Shown here: positions 1-8,059 of the stretch, piece after piece
Position numbering within the stretch: position 1 is the stretch's first letter
How the letters are laid out: every line of letters begins with the position of its first letter
Source of the DNA: Emticicia agri
GTDB lineage: Bacteria > Bacteroidota > Bacteroidia > Cytophagales > Spirosomataceae
DNA: 64,000 nt
Assembly (NCBI RefSeq): GCF_004168285.1
Contig: NZ_SEWF01000033.1
Location: 1 to 64,000, forward strand
Direction of reading: 5' to 3'
Program-made: the position numbers and the translations under genes
Notes under the pieces: model-generated
The model's input: only the letters and a program-made list of their open reading frames with translations
Told to the model about the DNA's origin: nothing
Database searches by the model: none

Positions 1-1
1 A

Positions 2-289
2 AAAGAACTGTCAGCTTATGTAGGACTGATTCCTAATAGTCATGACAGTGGAGAAACCAAAAGAGTGGGAAGAATTACTAAAAGAGGGAATGTATATTTG
101 AAATATATCCTTGTGGAGGTCAGTTGGATGTGTATCAGATATGATGCCTCCTTGTTATTGGCTTATAAGGCTGCCATCAAAAAGATGGAACCTAATAAAG
201 CTATCGTCAAGGTAGCCAGAAAATTACTGAACAGAATTCGATTTGTACTAAAGAATAAAGAACCCTATCGAATCAATCAGGGTCTGTAG
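2..289 (+). CDS. IS110-family transposase, C-terminal part (5' end outside the window)
   Basis: The open frame enters from the left edge and encodes the last 95 residues of an IS110/IS116/IS902-type transposase (the Transposase_20 region). The visible signature is YVGLIP, then a DSG serine motif, then GRITKRGN and LVEVSW. In IS110 enzymes this domain supplies the catalytic serine that works with an N-terminal RuvC-like DEDD domain; that half lies outside the window. An internal GTG at 65 is not a believable start because homology continues upstream of it. The end ..INQGL is a normal-looking C-terminus, so the fragment is cut by the window edge and not visibly broken. Whether the element belongs to the IS110 or IS1111 subgroup cannot be decided from this part. 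Confidence 0.85.
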   Translation, partial: KELSAYVGLIPNSHDSGETKRVGRITKRGNVYLKYILVEVSWMCIRYDASLLLAYKAAIKKMEPNKAIVKVARKLLNRIRFVLKNKEPYRINQGL

Positions 290-316
290 AGAACATATAT
301 CTATTAAACCATTATC

Positions 317-392
317 AGGTGGGGTAACGCTTGAGGCCGTCTGTGACCTCTAATAAAGAGTGTTCACTATTTTGAGTTTGCGTCCCACACCT
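317..392 (+). ncRNA. Structured region after IS110 transposase; candidate bridge-RNA segment
   Basis: Downstream of the transposase stop, 317-330 (AGGTG, GGG, TA, ACGC) can pair with 380-392 (GCGT, CCC, A, CACCT). This gives about 12 base pairs with small bulges around a 49-nt internal region. That region contains a short GAGG/CCTC hairpin (333-336 with 347-350). IS110-family elements are known to encode a bridge RNA in a non-coding end, on the 3' side in the IS1111 subgroup. The fold is seen in the sequence; its role as a bridge RNA is inference. The whole 290-627 gap holds no ORF I would support, only this region and the terminator at 462-519. Confidence 0.25.
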
Positions 393-461
393 ATATAACA
401 TAATAGCTAACTTGTGACTCTCCATTGGAGATGTTCACTCATAGAAGATTGGTTTATAGTT

Positions 462-519
462 AAAAAAAGTTCTGTTGAAATATGGATAAGCTTGCAGCTT
501 ACCCACATTCCAACAGAAC
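462..519 (-). terminator. Long-stem intrinsic terminator of the ELWxxDGT gene
   Basis: Arms 469-491 and 497-519 form a 23-bp stem with a 5-nt loop, followed on the minus strand by seven Ts (462-468). All three non-Watson-Crick positions are G-U in the minus-strand transcript but A-C in the plus strand. This fixes the direction of transcription. It lies about 110 bp after the stop at 628. Confidence 0.8.
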
Positions 520-627
520 AATAACAACTATTGCCTATTATTTAAATAAACCAAAAAAAATCAACTCGAAGCTTGTTTTTCAACATAGAAGACAGCCTCA
601 TTGGATTTAATATTTGAAGTCCAGACC

Positions 628-3330
628 TCATTTACACTGCTTGATATTGGCATAAAAAGAGGAACCGTTTTTTGCTTCAAAGCCTGGGAGTAAGGTAATA
701 TTCTTTGCCGAAAACAGACTAATAGCTGTAGGTATTACGACTTTTTCTCTGCTTGTTACGGCATCAGTATGATAATAAGAGCCTGTCAGTGAAACATTGT
801 TGCGGATATTGGTATCTTCACATAGCCCAGCAATAAACATTTCCTCGCCGTATTTATAATCATCTCTTCGGTAAACTACTGAATTATGAAAGGGTATGAT
901 ACTATTTTCATGAGCACGTGGAGGAGGCGAATGCGCTATTAATTTAGGTTGGCTGATACGTTTACTGTGTCCGGTCTCTAAATTTAATACATGAATAAAG
1001 TATCTGGCATCCGGCATTGATTCTACCATTGGAATCCAGAGTGTATTTCCTAAACAAACAGGATTTTGATAATATCCCTGTTCTGGAAAATCGGCTGCTT
1101 TTGTTAAAGTTGAAGTAGCTACATCATATTTCCAGAGTTGTGTAGGATAGATAGTAAAGAAATAAATACTATTTGCACAGCTACAAAAATTCTCGGCCGG
1201 ATTAATGTTAGGAGCAGATGCCAGATAATCTATTCCGGTCAGGGCATTGTTAGTTCGGTACAAGCCAACATCTGATGTCTCATTGATTACCTTATAGATA
1301 GAAAAATATAGGTTTTTCCCGTCAGAAATCATTCCCATCGGAGAATTTTTATAATACATATCAGGGTCTGAGGGCAACTCCGCAATCAGCAAAGTACCGG
1401 CATCGGTTCCATCGGTTTTCCATAGTGAATATATTGTGTCAAGTATTATATGAAAAACAAGCTTATTATTTACTATATAAAATTTTAAGACGTCATTGAA
1501 ACCATATTCAGTTTTGGTAAAAGTTTTCACTAATCTGGTGCCAATACTTGTCCCATCACTTATCCATAGTTCAAAGGCATTGGGCGACTCTGCAAAGAAA
1601 TATAGTCTATCTTGATAAACTATGTGTGCATAATAATCAATATCAGTATATTCAGGGAAGCTCTTTATGACAGTTAAGGAATTGCTAATCGGCTTATATT
1701 CAACTAATTCATCCTGATAAATCGACACCAGATGCTGATTTATTTTGACTGTTTCCCAGGCAGAAAAGTTACTTATATATGGGGTTTTAGTAGTATAGGT
1801 TCTTGCTTTTATATTTATTTCTCCAATTTCCCGGTTATTGAAATTATAGAAAACGCTATCGTTTTTCATGATATAATCGCCACTAACACCGGCTGACAGA
1901 TTAACGGGTATAATAGTGGTATTTTCGGGTACACCCTGCGTTACAGCAAGACTTGCACCGCCCAAACGTCTTGATAATCCATAAAACAGGTATTTATCCA
2001 CCACTTTTATTAAGCCAATATTATCACCCTGTGTATTAGTATTGAGATATTTATAAACCGAAAATGCATTGTTTTTATAGATATACAATTGCGTAGCCTC
2101 AGTCGAATTTTTTAATTCTCCATGCACAAATAAATCATTCCCGATAAATTTCAGTCGGTTAATGGCAAAAAAATCTACATTGAGTTTAGTAAAAGCCAAG
2201 GTATTTTTATTGTATTGCCATATTTTCTCTGTGTTACTGGCAAAATACACGGTATTGCTATCCGGTGAAACCGCAAAATTTTTTACAGACAACGAATCAT
2301 GCAGTTTGATATGAGTTGTGCCATTGGTTTTCCATAATTGGGGATAAGAGCTGTATTTACCTTTGGTATAAAAGGCATCGTCACCAGAACTTAATGTTAG
2401 TATCTCCTCAGCACCATTGGCGCTATTTTGCGTATTGGCCGCCGTGCCATCTGTTACGAAAAATTTTCCATAAGCCGTAAAAAACAATTTGCTTTTTACC
2501 AGATGGGCTGTTAACTGACAACAAACAGTAGCCGGAGAAGAATAAAGAGAGGTTGTACCGACAGCTGTGCCATCAGTTGCAAATATCCCCCTTCCTGCAT
2601 AGATAAATTTACTATTTACTTCGCCAATTGCATAGATAGAGCTCTCGGGGAACGTATGACAAGCCACAATATTACCGTCGGTGTCCAGTGATTTTATTGT
2701 TAAATCCGTATCGCCATCAAAGGTATAAGTAGCAAAGTATATTTTATCTTTACCTGCATAAGCAAATGTCTCATTGATATATTGCTCCGTCGCTACTACT
2801 ACGGGTGTGCTATTAGCTGTTATCTTTCGTATTTCAAAATTTAATTCGTCATCAACTCTTTTGAAAAAGTAACAATTGTTTTTTAATACACCTACTATCC
2901 CTGCCACCGGTTCAAAGCTTGTTTTCTTCTGGGTATTTGCATTTGTGCCGTCGCTATACCACACGTCAGTGATGAAATAGTTGCGTGTGGTAAAATAAAA
3001 ATAATTACTATTAGTCGGATAGAATTTCCCTTCTATAGTCTGATCAGGAAGCGTAATCCTTTCTTCTTTGATGATGGTAAACTGATTGGTAGTATGGTCG
3101 ATAGTGGCCAGTTGTAGCTTTTTATAACTTCTGTATTCTACTGGCACCTCTTCTGTAACATCAGCAATAAGCAGATAGGTTTTACCATTAAAATCCATCA
3201 TGTCTAATATATTGGCACTTGCCGGATTAGTATTAGCATCTATAATGATATTGTTTCGGATATTCTGTGAAAAACAGTCAAAACATATTACGAGTATTAA
3301 AGCAAGAGCGATAGTACGATGAGAGAGCAT
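628..3330 (-). CDS. Secreted ELWxxDGT-repeat protein with C-terminal coat-hanger-like domain
   Basis: This 900-residue protein starts with a signal peptide (about residues 1-21, ending CFSQ). The body carries scattered, degenerate copies of the ELWxxDGTxxGT motif, for example LWISDGTSIGT, LWKTDGTDAGT, IFATDGTAVGT and VWYSDGTNANT. These are hallmarks of the ELWxxDGT repeat family, which probably folds as beta-propeller blades. The last 60 residues (ITLLPGFEAKNGSSFYA, ending in Cys-Lys) resemble the C-terminal stack domain common on exported Cytophagales proteins. That suggests secretion or surface attachment, perhaps by the type IX route. No catalytic residues are recognisable and the substrate is unknown. 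It stands alone with its own terminator downstream. Confidence 0.75.
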   Translation of the reverse strand: MLSHRTIALALILVICFDCFSQNIRNNIIIDANTNPASANILDMMDFNGKTYLLIADVTEEVPVEYRSYKKLQLATIDHTTNQFTIIKEERITLPDQTIEGKFYPTNSNYFYFTTRNYFITDVWYSDGTNANTQKKTSFEPVAGIVGVLKNNCYFFKRVDDELNFEIRKITANSTPVVVATEQYINETFAYAGKDKIYFATYTFDGDTDLTIKSLDTDGNIVACHTFPESSIYAIGEVNSKFIYAGRGIFATDGTAVGTTSLYSSPATVCCQLTAHLVKSKLFFTAYGKFFVTDGTAANTQNSANGAEEILTLSSGDDAFYTKGKYSSYPQLWKTNGTTHIKLHDSLSVKNFAVSPDSNTVYFASNTEKIWQYNKNTLAFTKLNVDFFAINRLKFIGNDLFVHGELKNSTEATQLYIYKNNAFSVYKYLNTNTQGDNIGLIKVVDKYLFYGLSRRLGGASLAVTQGVPENTTIIPVNLSAGVSGDYIMKNDSVFYNFNNREIGEINIKARTYTTKTPYISNFSAWETVKINQHLVSIYQDELVEYKPISNSLTVIKSFPEYTDIDYYAHIVYQDRLYFFAESPNAFELWISDGTSIGTRLVKTFTKTEYGFNDVLKFYIVNNKLVFHIILDTIYSLWKTDGTDAGTLLIAELPSDPDMYYKNSPMGMISDGKNLYFSIYKVINETSDVGLYRTNNALTGIDYLASAPNINPAENFCSCANSIYFFTIYPTQLWKYDVATSTLTKAADFPEQGYYQNPVCLGNTLWIPMVESMPDARYFIHVLNLETGHSKRISQPKLIAHSPPPRAHENSIIPFHNSVVYRRDDYKYGEEMFIAGLCEDTNIRNNVSLTGSYYHTDAVTSREKVVIPTAISLFSAKNITLLPGFEAKNGSSFYANIKQCK

Positions 3331-3433
3331 ACAAGAGATAGATTGATAAGCGTCCTTACAATAGCCACAAATAATTAAATGGACTTTCTTCTAAATGGCT
3401 GATATATGAAATATACTTTACTTTTTATACGCA

Positions 3434-3601
3434 ATGCTAATAAAAATAATCAATAATAACAATGATATAGAAGAAGACATTCTTATTAAAAAAATACCAC
3501 CTAAGCCCGCTGATTATTTGCCTGCAGAATCTAGGATTAAGTTTGATGCAGCCTATGATAGTAATCCAGAGCAGAGTATAGTTTTCAAAGCTTTAATTTA
3601 A
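3434..3601 (+). CDS. Small ORF, 55 aa, unknown; possibly a gene remnant
   Basis: An ATG-initiated frame of 55 codons lies in the 351-bp gap between two minus-strand genes. It begins MLIKIINNN, continues with an acidic stretch (DIEED) and a KIPPKPADYLPAES segment, and ends FKALI. The middle has protein-like composition, but there is no clear ribosome-binding site or Bacteroidota promoter. I do not recognise a family. The frame is open only back to a stop at 3407, so no longer gene is hidden. It could be a short real gene or the tail of a decayed one. Confidence 0.25.
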   Translation: MLIKIINNNNDIEEDILIKKIPPKPADYLPAESRIKFDAAYDSNPEQSIVFKALI

Positions 3602-3620
3602 CTATTATTTGATCATAACA

Positions 3621-3677
3621 GTGTGGCACGCCTATACTCGTCAGGCTCTTTCTCGGACGAGTATAAGCATGGCACAC
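3621..3677 (-). terminator. 22-bp hairpin after the esterase/SMP-30 gene
   Basis: Arms 3621-3642 and 3656-3677 pair over 22 positions with three exceptions. Two exceptions are G-U on the minus strand and one is a true mismatch; the loop is 13 nt. It starts 4 bp after the minus-strand stop at 3682. The following bases are not a clean T run, so it may act as a 3'-end stabiliser or be a repeat element and not a classic intrinsic terminator. Confidence 0.55.
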
Positions 3678-3681
3678 TTGG

Positions 3682-5439
3682 TTAAAGCCGAGGCGCTGCG
3701 GGTTTATTCGGTGTATCAAAAGTATTGGCTCCTTTTACTTTCACTTTCCGGCGATACACTTTATCTACACAGGTAATATACATTACATCAAAATTGGGTC
3801 CACCAAAACATAGGTTTGACACCTGCCCTCTGGTTTTAGGTACTGGTATAATTGCATTTACTCGTCCGGTCTGGTCAAGTACCTGAATCCCACTTAAAGT
3901 AGTAACATATATCCGTCCGTCTCTATCGCATTTTAATCCGTCTGACCATGCGTTTTCATCAGTATCTCTTACATGTAGCCAGCCATACTTTTGTTTATGT
4001 GATAATTTGCCATCTGCCTGAATCTGATACACCCAAACCCAGTGAGAGGCCGATTCGGTTACATACAATTGCGTCTGGTCGGGCGAAAGCGTTAAACCAT
4101 TGGCAAACTTTAATCCTTCGTCTATTTCTACCTTTTCACCATTTGGTCTAATCAGATACAATTTACTTGGATTACTTACACCGTTCGGAGCTGTAAAATA
4201 GATATTCCCGTTTTTAGCTACTACAATATCATTACCTGTCTGATTATCGGCTACTACGGTTTCTTTGCCTGTTGAATCATAACTGATTATTTGCTTTGCC
4301 CCTCCGGCTACTACATAGCGTTTACCATCCGGGCTGAAAGCCGTACCACTTGATTTCTTGGCATCTATATCAAGTGTAGTTAATTTGCCATCCAAATCTA
4401 CTTTATAGGTTTTTGAGTTTGGAATATCCTGATAAAAGACTTCTCCTGCGGCATTAGCCGCCGTACCCTCTGTAAAAGTGTAACCTTCACCTACTAACTC
4501 CCACCTTTCGTTATCAAGCAGAATATCACTTAAAAACGGGTTCTTTGTTTTGCCTGCTGTTACAGGTTTCGGATAATCTTTCCAAAGCCATCGCATAGCG
4601 TCGGGGAAAACGGCTGTTCCATGTTTACCGTTGTGTCCTCCCTCTCCCCATACATGGTTAACTTCATACCCCGAAAAAATTAAGGCTCTTTCCATCAACT
4701 CGTTTGATTTCCACCAATCCCCTGCATAGATATTCAAATCATTTGTGCCATCCTGCAAATACACACGAATAGGTTTAGGTTCATATTTACGGATAAGTGT
4801 AGGATACTCATTGGCTCCTCTTAAACCGACATACGTACCAATGGCACTAAAAACTCTTGAAAAGGCATCAGGGCGCTCCCATGCGGCTGTAAAAGCACAA
4901 ACAGCTCCGCTACTTGCCCCACCAATAGCCCTGTCGTTTCCGCTTTTAGATAAACGAATGGCACGGCCATCACTTGTTTTCTTCTTTTCTACTTCGGGCA
5001 GAATTTCATCTAAAATAAATCTTGCATAATTATCTCCCAAACCGTCATATTCATAGCTACGGTTAAAGCGGTCAAGGGCCGTTTCACCATTAGCGGCTTT
5101 TACTCGTCCGTGCATCACAAAAACGCCTATGGTTACAGGCATTTCTTTTTTATGAATCAGATTGTCAAATACCGTTGGTGCTTTCCATTGGATACCATCC
5201 TGATTGACATACACACAAGCAGGTTTATCAGGCGTATATTGTGCCGGAATATACACCCAATATTCACGCCAAGTGCCGGGAAAAATTTTTGAATCGGCAA
5301 ATTCAAATTTTAATACTTCTCCTTTAGGCACGCCTGCCTGTTCTATTGAAGCAGGGTCTTCTGTATATTTTTCTTCAGGTGTCTGGGCAAAAGCATTTAA
5401 CTGCCAGAGCGCAAGTAGAGCAAAGCGTAATTTTTTCAT
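3682..5439 (-). CDS. Secreted esterase fused to SMP-30/gluconolactonase-like propeller
   Basis: The 585-residue protein has a signal peptide (residues 1-19, ending AFAQ). An alpha/beta-hydrolase esterase domain of the putative-esterase (esterase D/enterochelin esterase) type spans about 40-290. Its nucleophile motif is GASSG (Ser176), a likely acid lies near Asp230/Asp234, and the histidine is in GGHNGKHG (269-273). Residues about 305-580 form an SMP-30/gluconolactonase/LRE-like propeller (AFSPDGKRYVV, NGLTLSPDQTQLYVTES, WSDGLKCDRDGRIYV, SNLCFGG). The parts are clear; the substrate is not, though such proteins are usually linked to extracellular sugar ester or lactone breakdown. It is transcribed alone, with a promoter-like CAAATATA (read on the minus strand as TATATTTG) at 5475-5482. 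Confidence 0.85.
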   Translation of the reverse strand: MKKLRFALLALWQLNAFAQTPEEKYTEDPASIEQAGVPKGEVLKFEFADSKIFPGTWREYWVYIPAQYTPDKPACVYVNQDGIQWKAPTVFDNLIHKKEMPVTIGVFVMHGRVKAANGETALDRFNRSYEYDGLGDNYARFILDEILPEVEKKKTSDGRAIRLSKSGNDRAIGGASSGAVCAFTAAWERPDAFSRVFSAIGTYVGLRGANEYPTLIRKYEPKPIRVYLQDGTNDLNIYAGDWWKSNELMERALIFSGYEVNHVWGEGGHNGKHGTAVFPDAMRWLWKDYPKPVTAGKTKNPFLSDILLDNERWELVGEGYTFTEGTAANAAGEVFYQDIPNSKTYKVDLDGKLTTLDIDAKKSSGTAFSPDGKRYVVAGGAKQIISYDSTGKETVVADNQTGNDIVVAKNGNIYFTAPNGVSNPSKLYLIRPNGEKVEIDEGLKFANGLTLSPDQTQLYVTESASHWVWVYQIQADGKLSHKQKYGWLHVRDTDENAWSDGLKCDRDGRIYVTTLSGIQVLDQTGRVNAIIPVPKTRGQVSNLCFGGPNFDVMYITCVDKVYRRKVKVKGANTFDTPNKPAAPRL

Positions 5440-5474
5440 AGATAAGGCTTAGACAAATAGGTGAAATAGATAAC

Positions 5475-5482
5475 CAAATATA
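5475..5482 (-). promoter_or_regulatory. Promoter -7 element of the esterase/SMP-30 gene
   Basis: On the minus strand this reads TATATTTG, an exact match to the Bacteroidota TAnnTTTG element, 36 bp before the ATG at 5439. No good -33 TTTG is seen at the expected distance. Confidence 0.5.
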
Positions 5483-5566
5483 GTGAAATCAACAGATAAA
5501 TCTTTGCTCTTTAATCTTAAGGGCTGATTTTTATTCTTAAGCTTTTCCAATTATTGATTCAAACCT

Positions 5567-5678
5567 GCACATGGTTAAACCAAACATGATAAATATTACA
5601 TGTGCTTTAACCGAAAATAAATACTTCCGACCTTTCAGTAAATTTTAGAGGCTAATGTTCGGTAAAAATTTAGAGACT
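5567..5678. promoter_or_regulatory. Dyad and direct repeats in a divergent intergenic region
   Basis: The 319-bp gap between the divergent genes at 5439 and 5759 holds an interrupted palindrome and a direct repeat. The palindrome has GCACATG at 5567-5573 facing CATGTGC at 5599-5605, and GGTTAAA at 5573-5579 facing TTTAACC at 5606-5612. The direct repeat is imperfect: GTAAATTTTAGAGGCT at 5638 and GTAAAAATTTAGAGACT at 5662, period 24. These look like regulator-binding sites, but the regulator is unknown. Confidence 0.35.
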
Positions 5679-5758
5679 CTATAAAGGATAGCGTTATTAG
5701 TATGATTTTTCAGGGTATAGTTACCCATTATTATCTAATAAACTTAATCAATAAAGAC

Positions 5759-6418
5759 ATGAAAACCTCTTATGCCTGCATTATTCTGCTTTTTGTTGTT
5801 GCCAATAGTTTTGCTCAGACATCAAATGAGAATACCATGAGTGTTATGGTTAATGGTACTGAATATAAAACACAGCCTCGTCAGATTAAAATTGGCAACT
5901 ACGGGTACTTTACAGGTAATGCTAATAAACCCGATAGAATGCTCAGAATCTGGTTAGGTGATTTTTACGGTCGCTCCGCAGTTGAGTCAGGCACTTATCT
6001 GATTGTGAATGCCGACAACCCTGATACCAAAGAAAATATTAAAAAGGCACAGGATTTAGGTAAATATAAAGGTATTGCGGCTATCAGATACGTAGAAGAA
6101 ATTAAAGAACCTCGCATGGAATACCATATGGGCGAGTCGCAGAATAATGATGAAACACTTGAAGTAAAAAACAATGGTGATGGATTTATTGATATTACCT
6201 TTAGCAGCAAACTGACTGGTACTTACTGGAAAGAAAAAACATCAGCTACGGTATTCGGAGGTTTAGGGCGTATCAGAGATAAAATGGAAAGTAAAGTAAT
6301 CACCCAGGCTACCGGATTTGATTCCAACATTGACCCTGAAGGAAACGGCTACAAGAAACAAGACAAAAAAGACGAGATTATTCTGACCGACGGGAAGATG
6401 CGCCTGAAAAACAATTAA
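5759..6418 (+). CDS. Secreted protein of unknown function
   Basis: This 219-residue protein starts at ATG 5759, which gives a clean signal peptide (MKTSYACIILLFVVANSFAQ). An upstream in-frame start at 5702 would bury that peptide and is rejected. The mature part has beta-rich character (TEYKTQPRQIKIGNYGYF) and ends in a charged, lysine-rich tail (KKQDKKDEII). No conserved catalytic motif is visible and I do not recognise the family. It is probably periplasmic or loosely attached to the envelope. It is monocistronic, bounded by the hairpin at 6439-6473. Confidence 0.7.
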   Translation: MKTSYACIILLFVVANSFAQTSNENTMSVMVNGTEYKTQPRQIKIGNYGYFTGNANKPDRMLRIWLGDFYGRSAVESGTYLIVNADNPDTKENIKKAQDLGKYKGIAAIRYVEEIKEPRMEYHMGESQNNDETLEVKNNGDGFIDITFSSKLTGTYWKEKTSATVFGGLGRIRDKMESKVITQATGFDSNIDPEGNGYKKQDKKDEIILTDGKMRLKNN

Positions 6419-6438
6419 TTAAAACTCAAAAAATACTC

Positions 6439-6473
6439 ATAGCAGGGTAGTGAAATCAATTCTACCCTGCTAT
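6439..6473 (+). terminator. Hairpin terminator after the secreted protein gene
   Basis: A perfect 12-bp stem (6439-6450 with 6462-6473) has an 11-nt loop and starts 21 bp after the stop at 6418. The tail is only weakly T-rich (TCTC). Confidence 0.6.
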
Positions 6474-6614
6474 TCTCATGACTAACAGGTTTAATGTATT
6501 ATCATTAAGAGCCTTGATACAGCGTTTCCTGCCCGTTTCAATAAAAATCTTCCGGCTATTATATACACTAAATAAAATTATCCAAATAAAATTTATATTC
6601 ACAACAATTTATCT

Positions 6615-6622
6615 TAATTTTG
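6615..6622 (+). promoter_or_regulatory. Promoter -7 element of ahcY
   Basis: TAATTTTG fits TAnnTTTG and lies 63 bp upstream of the ahcY ATG. This implies a 5' leader of about 55-60 nt. I see no SAH- or SAM-riboswitch fold in that leader. Confidence 0.5.
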
Positions 6623-6685
6623 TATAAAATTTAGAAAAACCAACTAAATTAATAATTTATTAAGGATAAATTAACTTAAAAGATA

Positions 6686-8002
6686 ATGTCAACAGTAACA
6701 AAAAATTACATTCCTTACAAAGTAAAAGACATAGCCCTTGCCGATTGGGGTCGTAAAGAAATCAAATTAGCTGAAGCAGAAATGCCGGGTTTGATGTCTA
6801 TCCGTAAAGAATATGGTCCATCAAAACCATTAGCAGGTGCACGTGTAGCAGGTTGTTTACACATGACTATCCAGACTGCGGTTCTGATTGAAACATTGGT
6901 AGAGTTAGGTGCTGAAGTTACTTGGTCGTCATGTAATATCTTCTCAACACAAGACCACGCTGCGGCTGCTATTGCTGCTGCCGGTATTCAGGTATATGCC
7001 TGGAAAGGTCAAACAGCAGAAGAGTTTGACTGGTGTATTGAGCAAACTTTGTTTTTTGGTGAAGGACAACAACCATTAAACATGATTCTTGATGATGGTG
7101 GTGATTTAACAAATATGGTGTTTGACAAATATCCTGAGTTAATTGGTAATATTAAAGGCTTATCAGAAGAAACAACTACAGGTGTTCACCGTCTGTACGA
7201 ACGTCAGAGAAACGGTACATTACACTTACCGGCTATTAACGTAAACGACTCTGTAACAAAATCGAAATTCGATAATAAATATGGTTGTCGTGAGTCATTG
7301 GTTGATGCAATCCGTCGTGCAACTGATTTGATGTTGGCAGGTAAAGTAGCGGTAGTTGCTGGCTATGGCGATGTAGGTAAAGGTTCGGCAGATTCATTAC
7401 GTGGCGCAGGTTGTAGAGTATTGGTAACTGAAATCGATCCGATATGTGCATTACAGGCTGCAATGGACGGTTATGAAGTAGTAACTATGGACGAAGCCGC
7501 TACCCGTGCAAATATCTTTGTAACAGCTACCGGAAACATCGACATTATCCGTGACCGTCACTTCAAAGCCATGCGTGATAAAGCGGTTGTGTGTAACATC
7601 GGTCACTTCGATAACGAAATTGACATGGCCTGGTTAAACAACAACTATGGACACGCTAAAACTACTATCAAACCACAGGTAGATATGTACGAAATAGATG
7701 GCAAAGAAATCATTATTCTTGCCGAAGGTCGTTTAGTAAACTTGGGTTGTGCAATGGGTCACCCATCTTTCGTCATGTCATGTTCGTTCTCAAACCAGAC
7801 ATTGGCACAAATCGAATTGTGGACGAATAGTGATAAATACGAGAAGAAAGTATATGTATTGCCTAAGCAATTAGACGAGAAAGTAGCTGCCTTCCATTTA
7901 TCTCACGTAGGTGCTAAATTAGATACCTTGAATGCTGACCAGGCCGCTTACATTGGCGTATCAACAGAAGGCCCGTTCAAATCAGAAATGTATCGTTATT
8001 AA
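6686..8002 (+). CDS. ahcY: Adenosylhomocysteinase
   Basis: AhcY reversibly hydrolyses S-adenosylhomocysteine to homocysteine and adenosine. It removes the product inhibitor of methyltransferases and feeds the methyl cycle in the cytoplasm. The 438-residue length is normal for bacterial SAH hydrolase. Visible motifs are [15 protein letters not shown] near residue 57, [17 protein letters not shown], the substrate loop DDGGDLTN, the NAD-binding [27 protein letters not shown], the cofactor-contact GHFDNEID, and the C-terminal KMYRY-like tail (EMYRY). The protein is full length with no defects. It is transcribed alone from the promoter near 6615 and ends at a strong terminator (8026-8056). Confidence 0.97.
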   Translation: MSTVTKNYIPYKVKDIALADWGRKEIKLAEAEMPGLMSIRKEYGPSKPLAGARVAGCLHMTIQTAVLIETLVELGAEVTWSSCNIFSTQDHAAAAIAAAGIQVYAWKGQTAEEFDWCIEQTLFFGEGQQPLNMILDDGGDLTNMVFDKYPELIGNIKGLSEETTTGVHRLYERQRNGTLHLPAINVNDSVTKSKFDNKYGCRESLVDAIRRATDLMLAGKVAVVAGYGDVGKGSADSLRGAGCRVLVTEIDPICALQAAMDGYEVVTMDEAATRANIFVTATGNIDIIRDRHFKAMRDKAVVCNIGHFDNEIDMAWLNNNYGHAKTTIKPQVDMYEIDGKEIIILAEGRLVNLGCAMGHPSFVMSCSFSNQTLAQIELWTNSDKYEKKVYVLPKQLDEKVAAFHLSHVGAKLDTLNADQAAYIGVSTEGPFKSEMYRY

Positions 8003-8025
8003 TATTGTTGAGATTTTCAACGCAG

Positions 8026-8057
8026 AGAGAGGAATTCGCAAGAGTTCCTCTCTTTTG
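8026..8057 (+). terminator. Intrinsic terminator of ahcY
   Basis: A 9-bp stem (8026-8034 with 8045-8053) with a 10-nt loop is followed by TTTTGTTTT. It separates ahcY from the convergent pbpC, whose stop is at 8060. Confidence 0.8.
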
Positions 8058-8059
8058 TT

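Noticed and set aside
361-439. TGTTCACT at 361-368 and 432-439 as insertion-sequence target duplication
   Set aside because: The left end of the element is outside the window, and both copies lie on the same side of the transposase gene.
4745-5452. Several plus-strand frames opposite the esterase/SMP-30 gene
   Set aside because: They are antisense shadows of a gene with clear domains and have no signals of their own. The same applies to the antisense frames opposite secDF, gdhA, the M14 peptidase and others.
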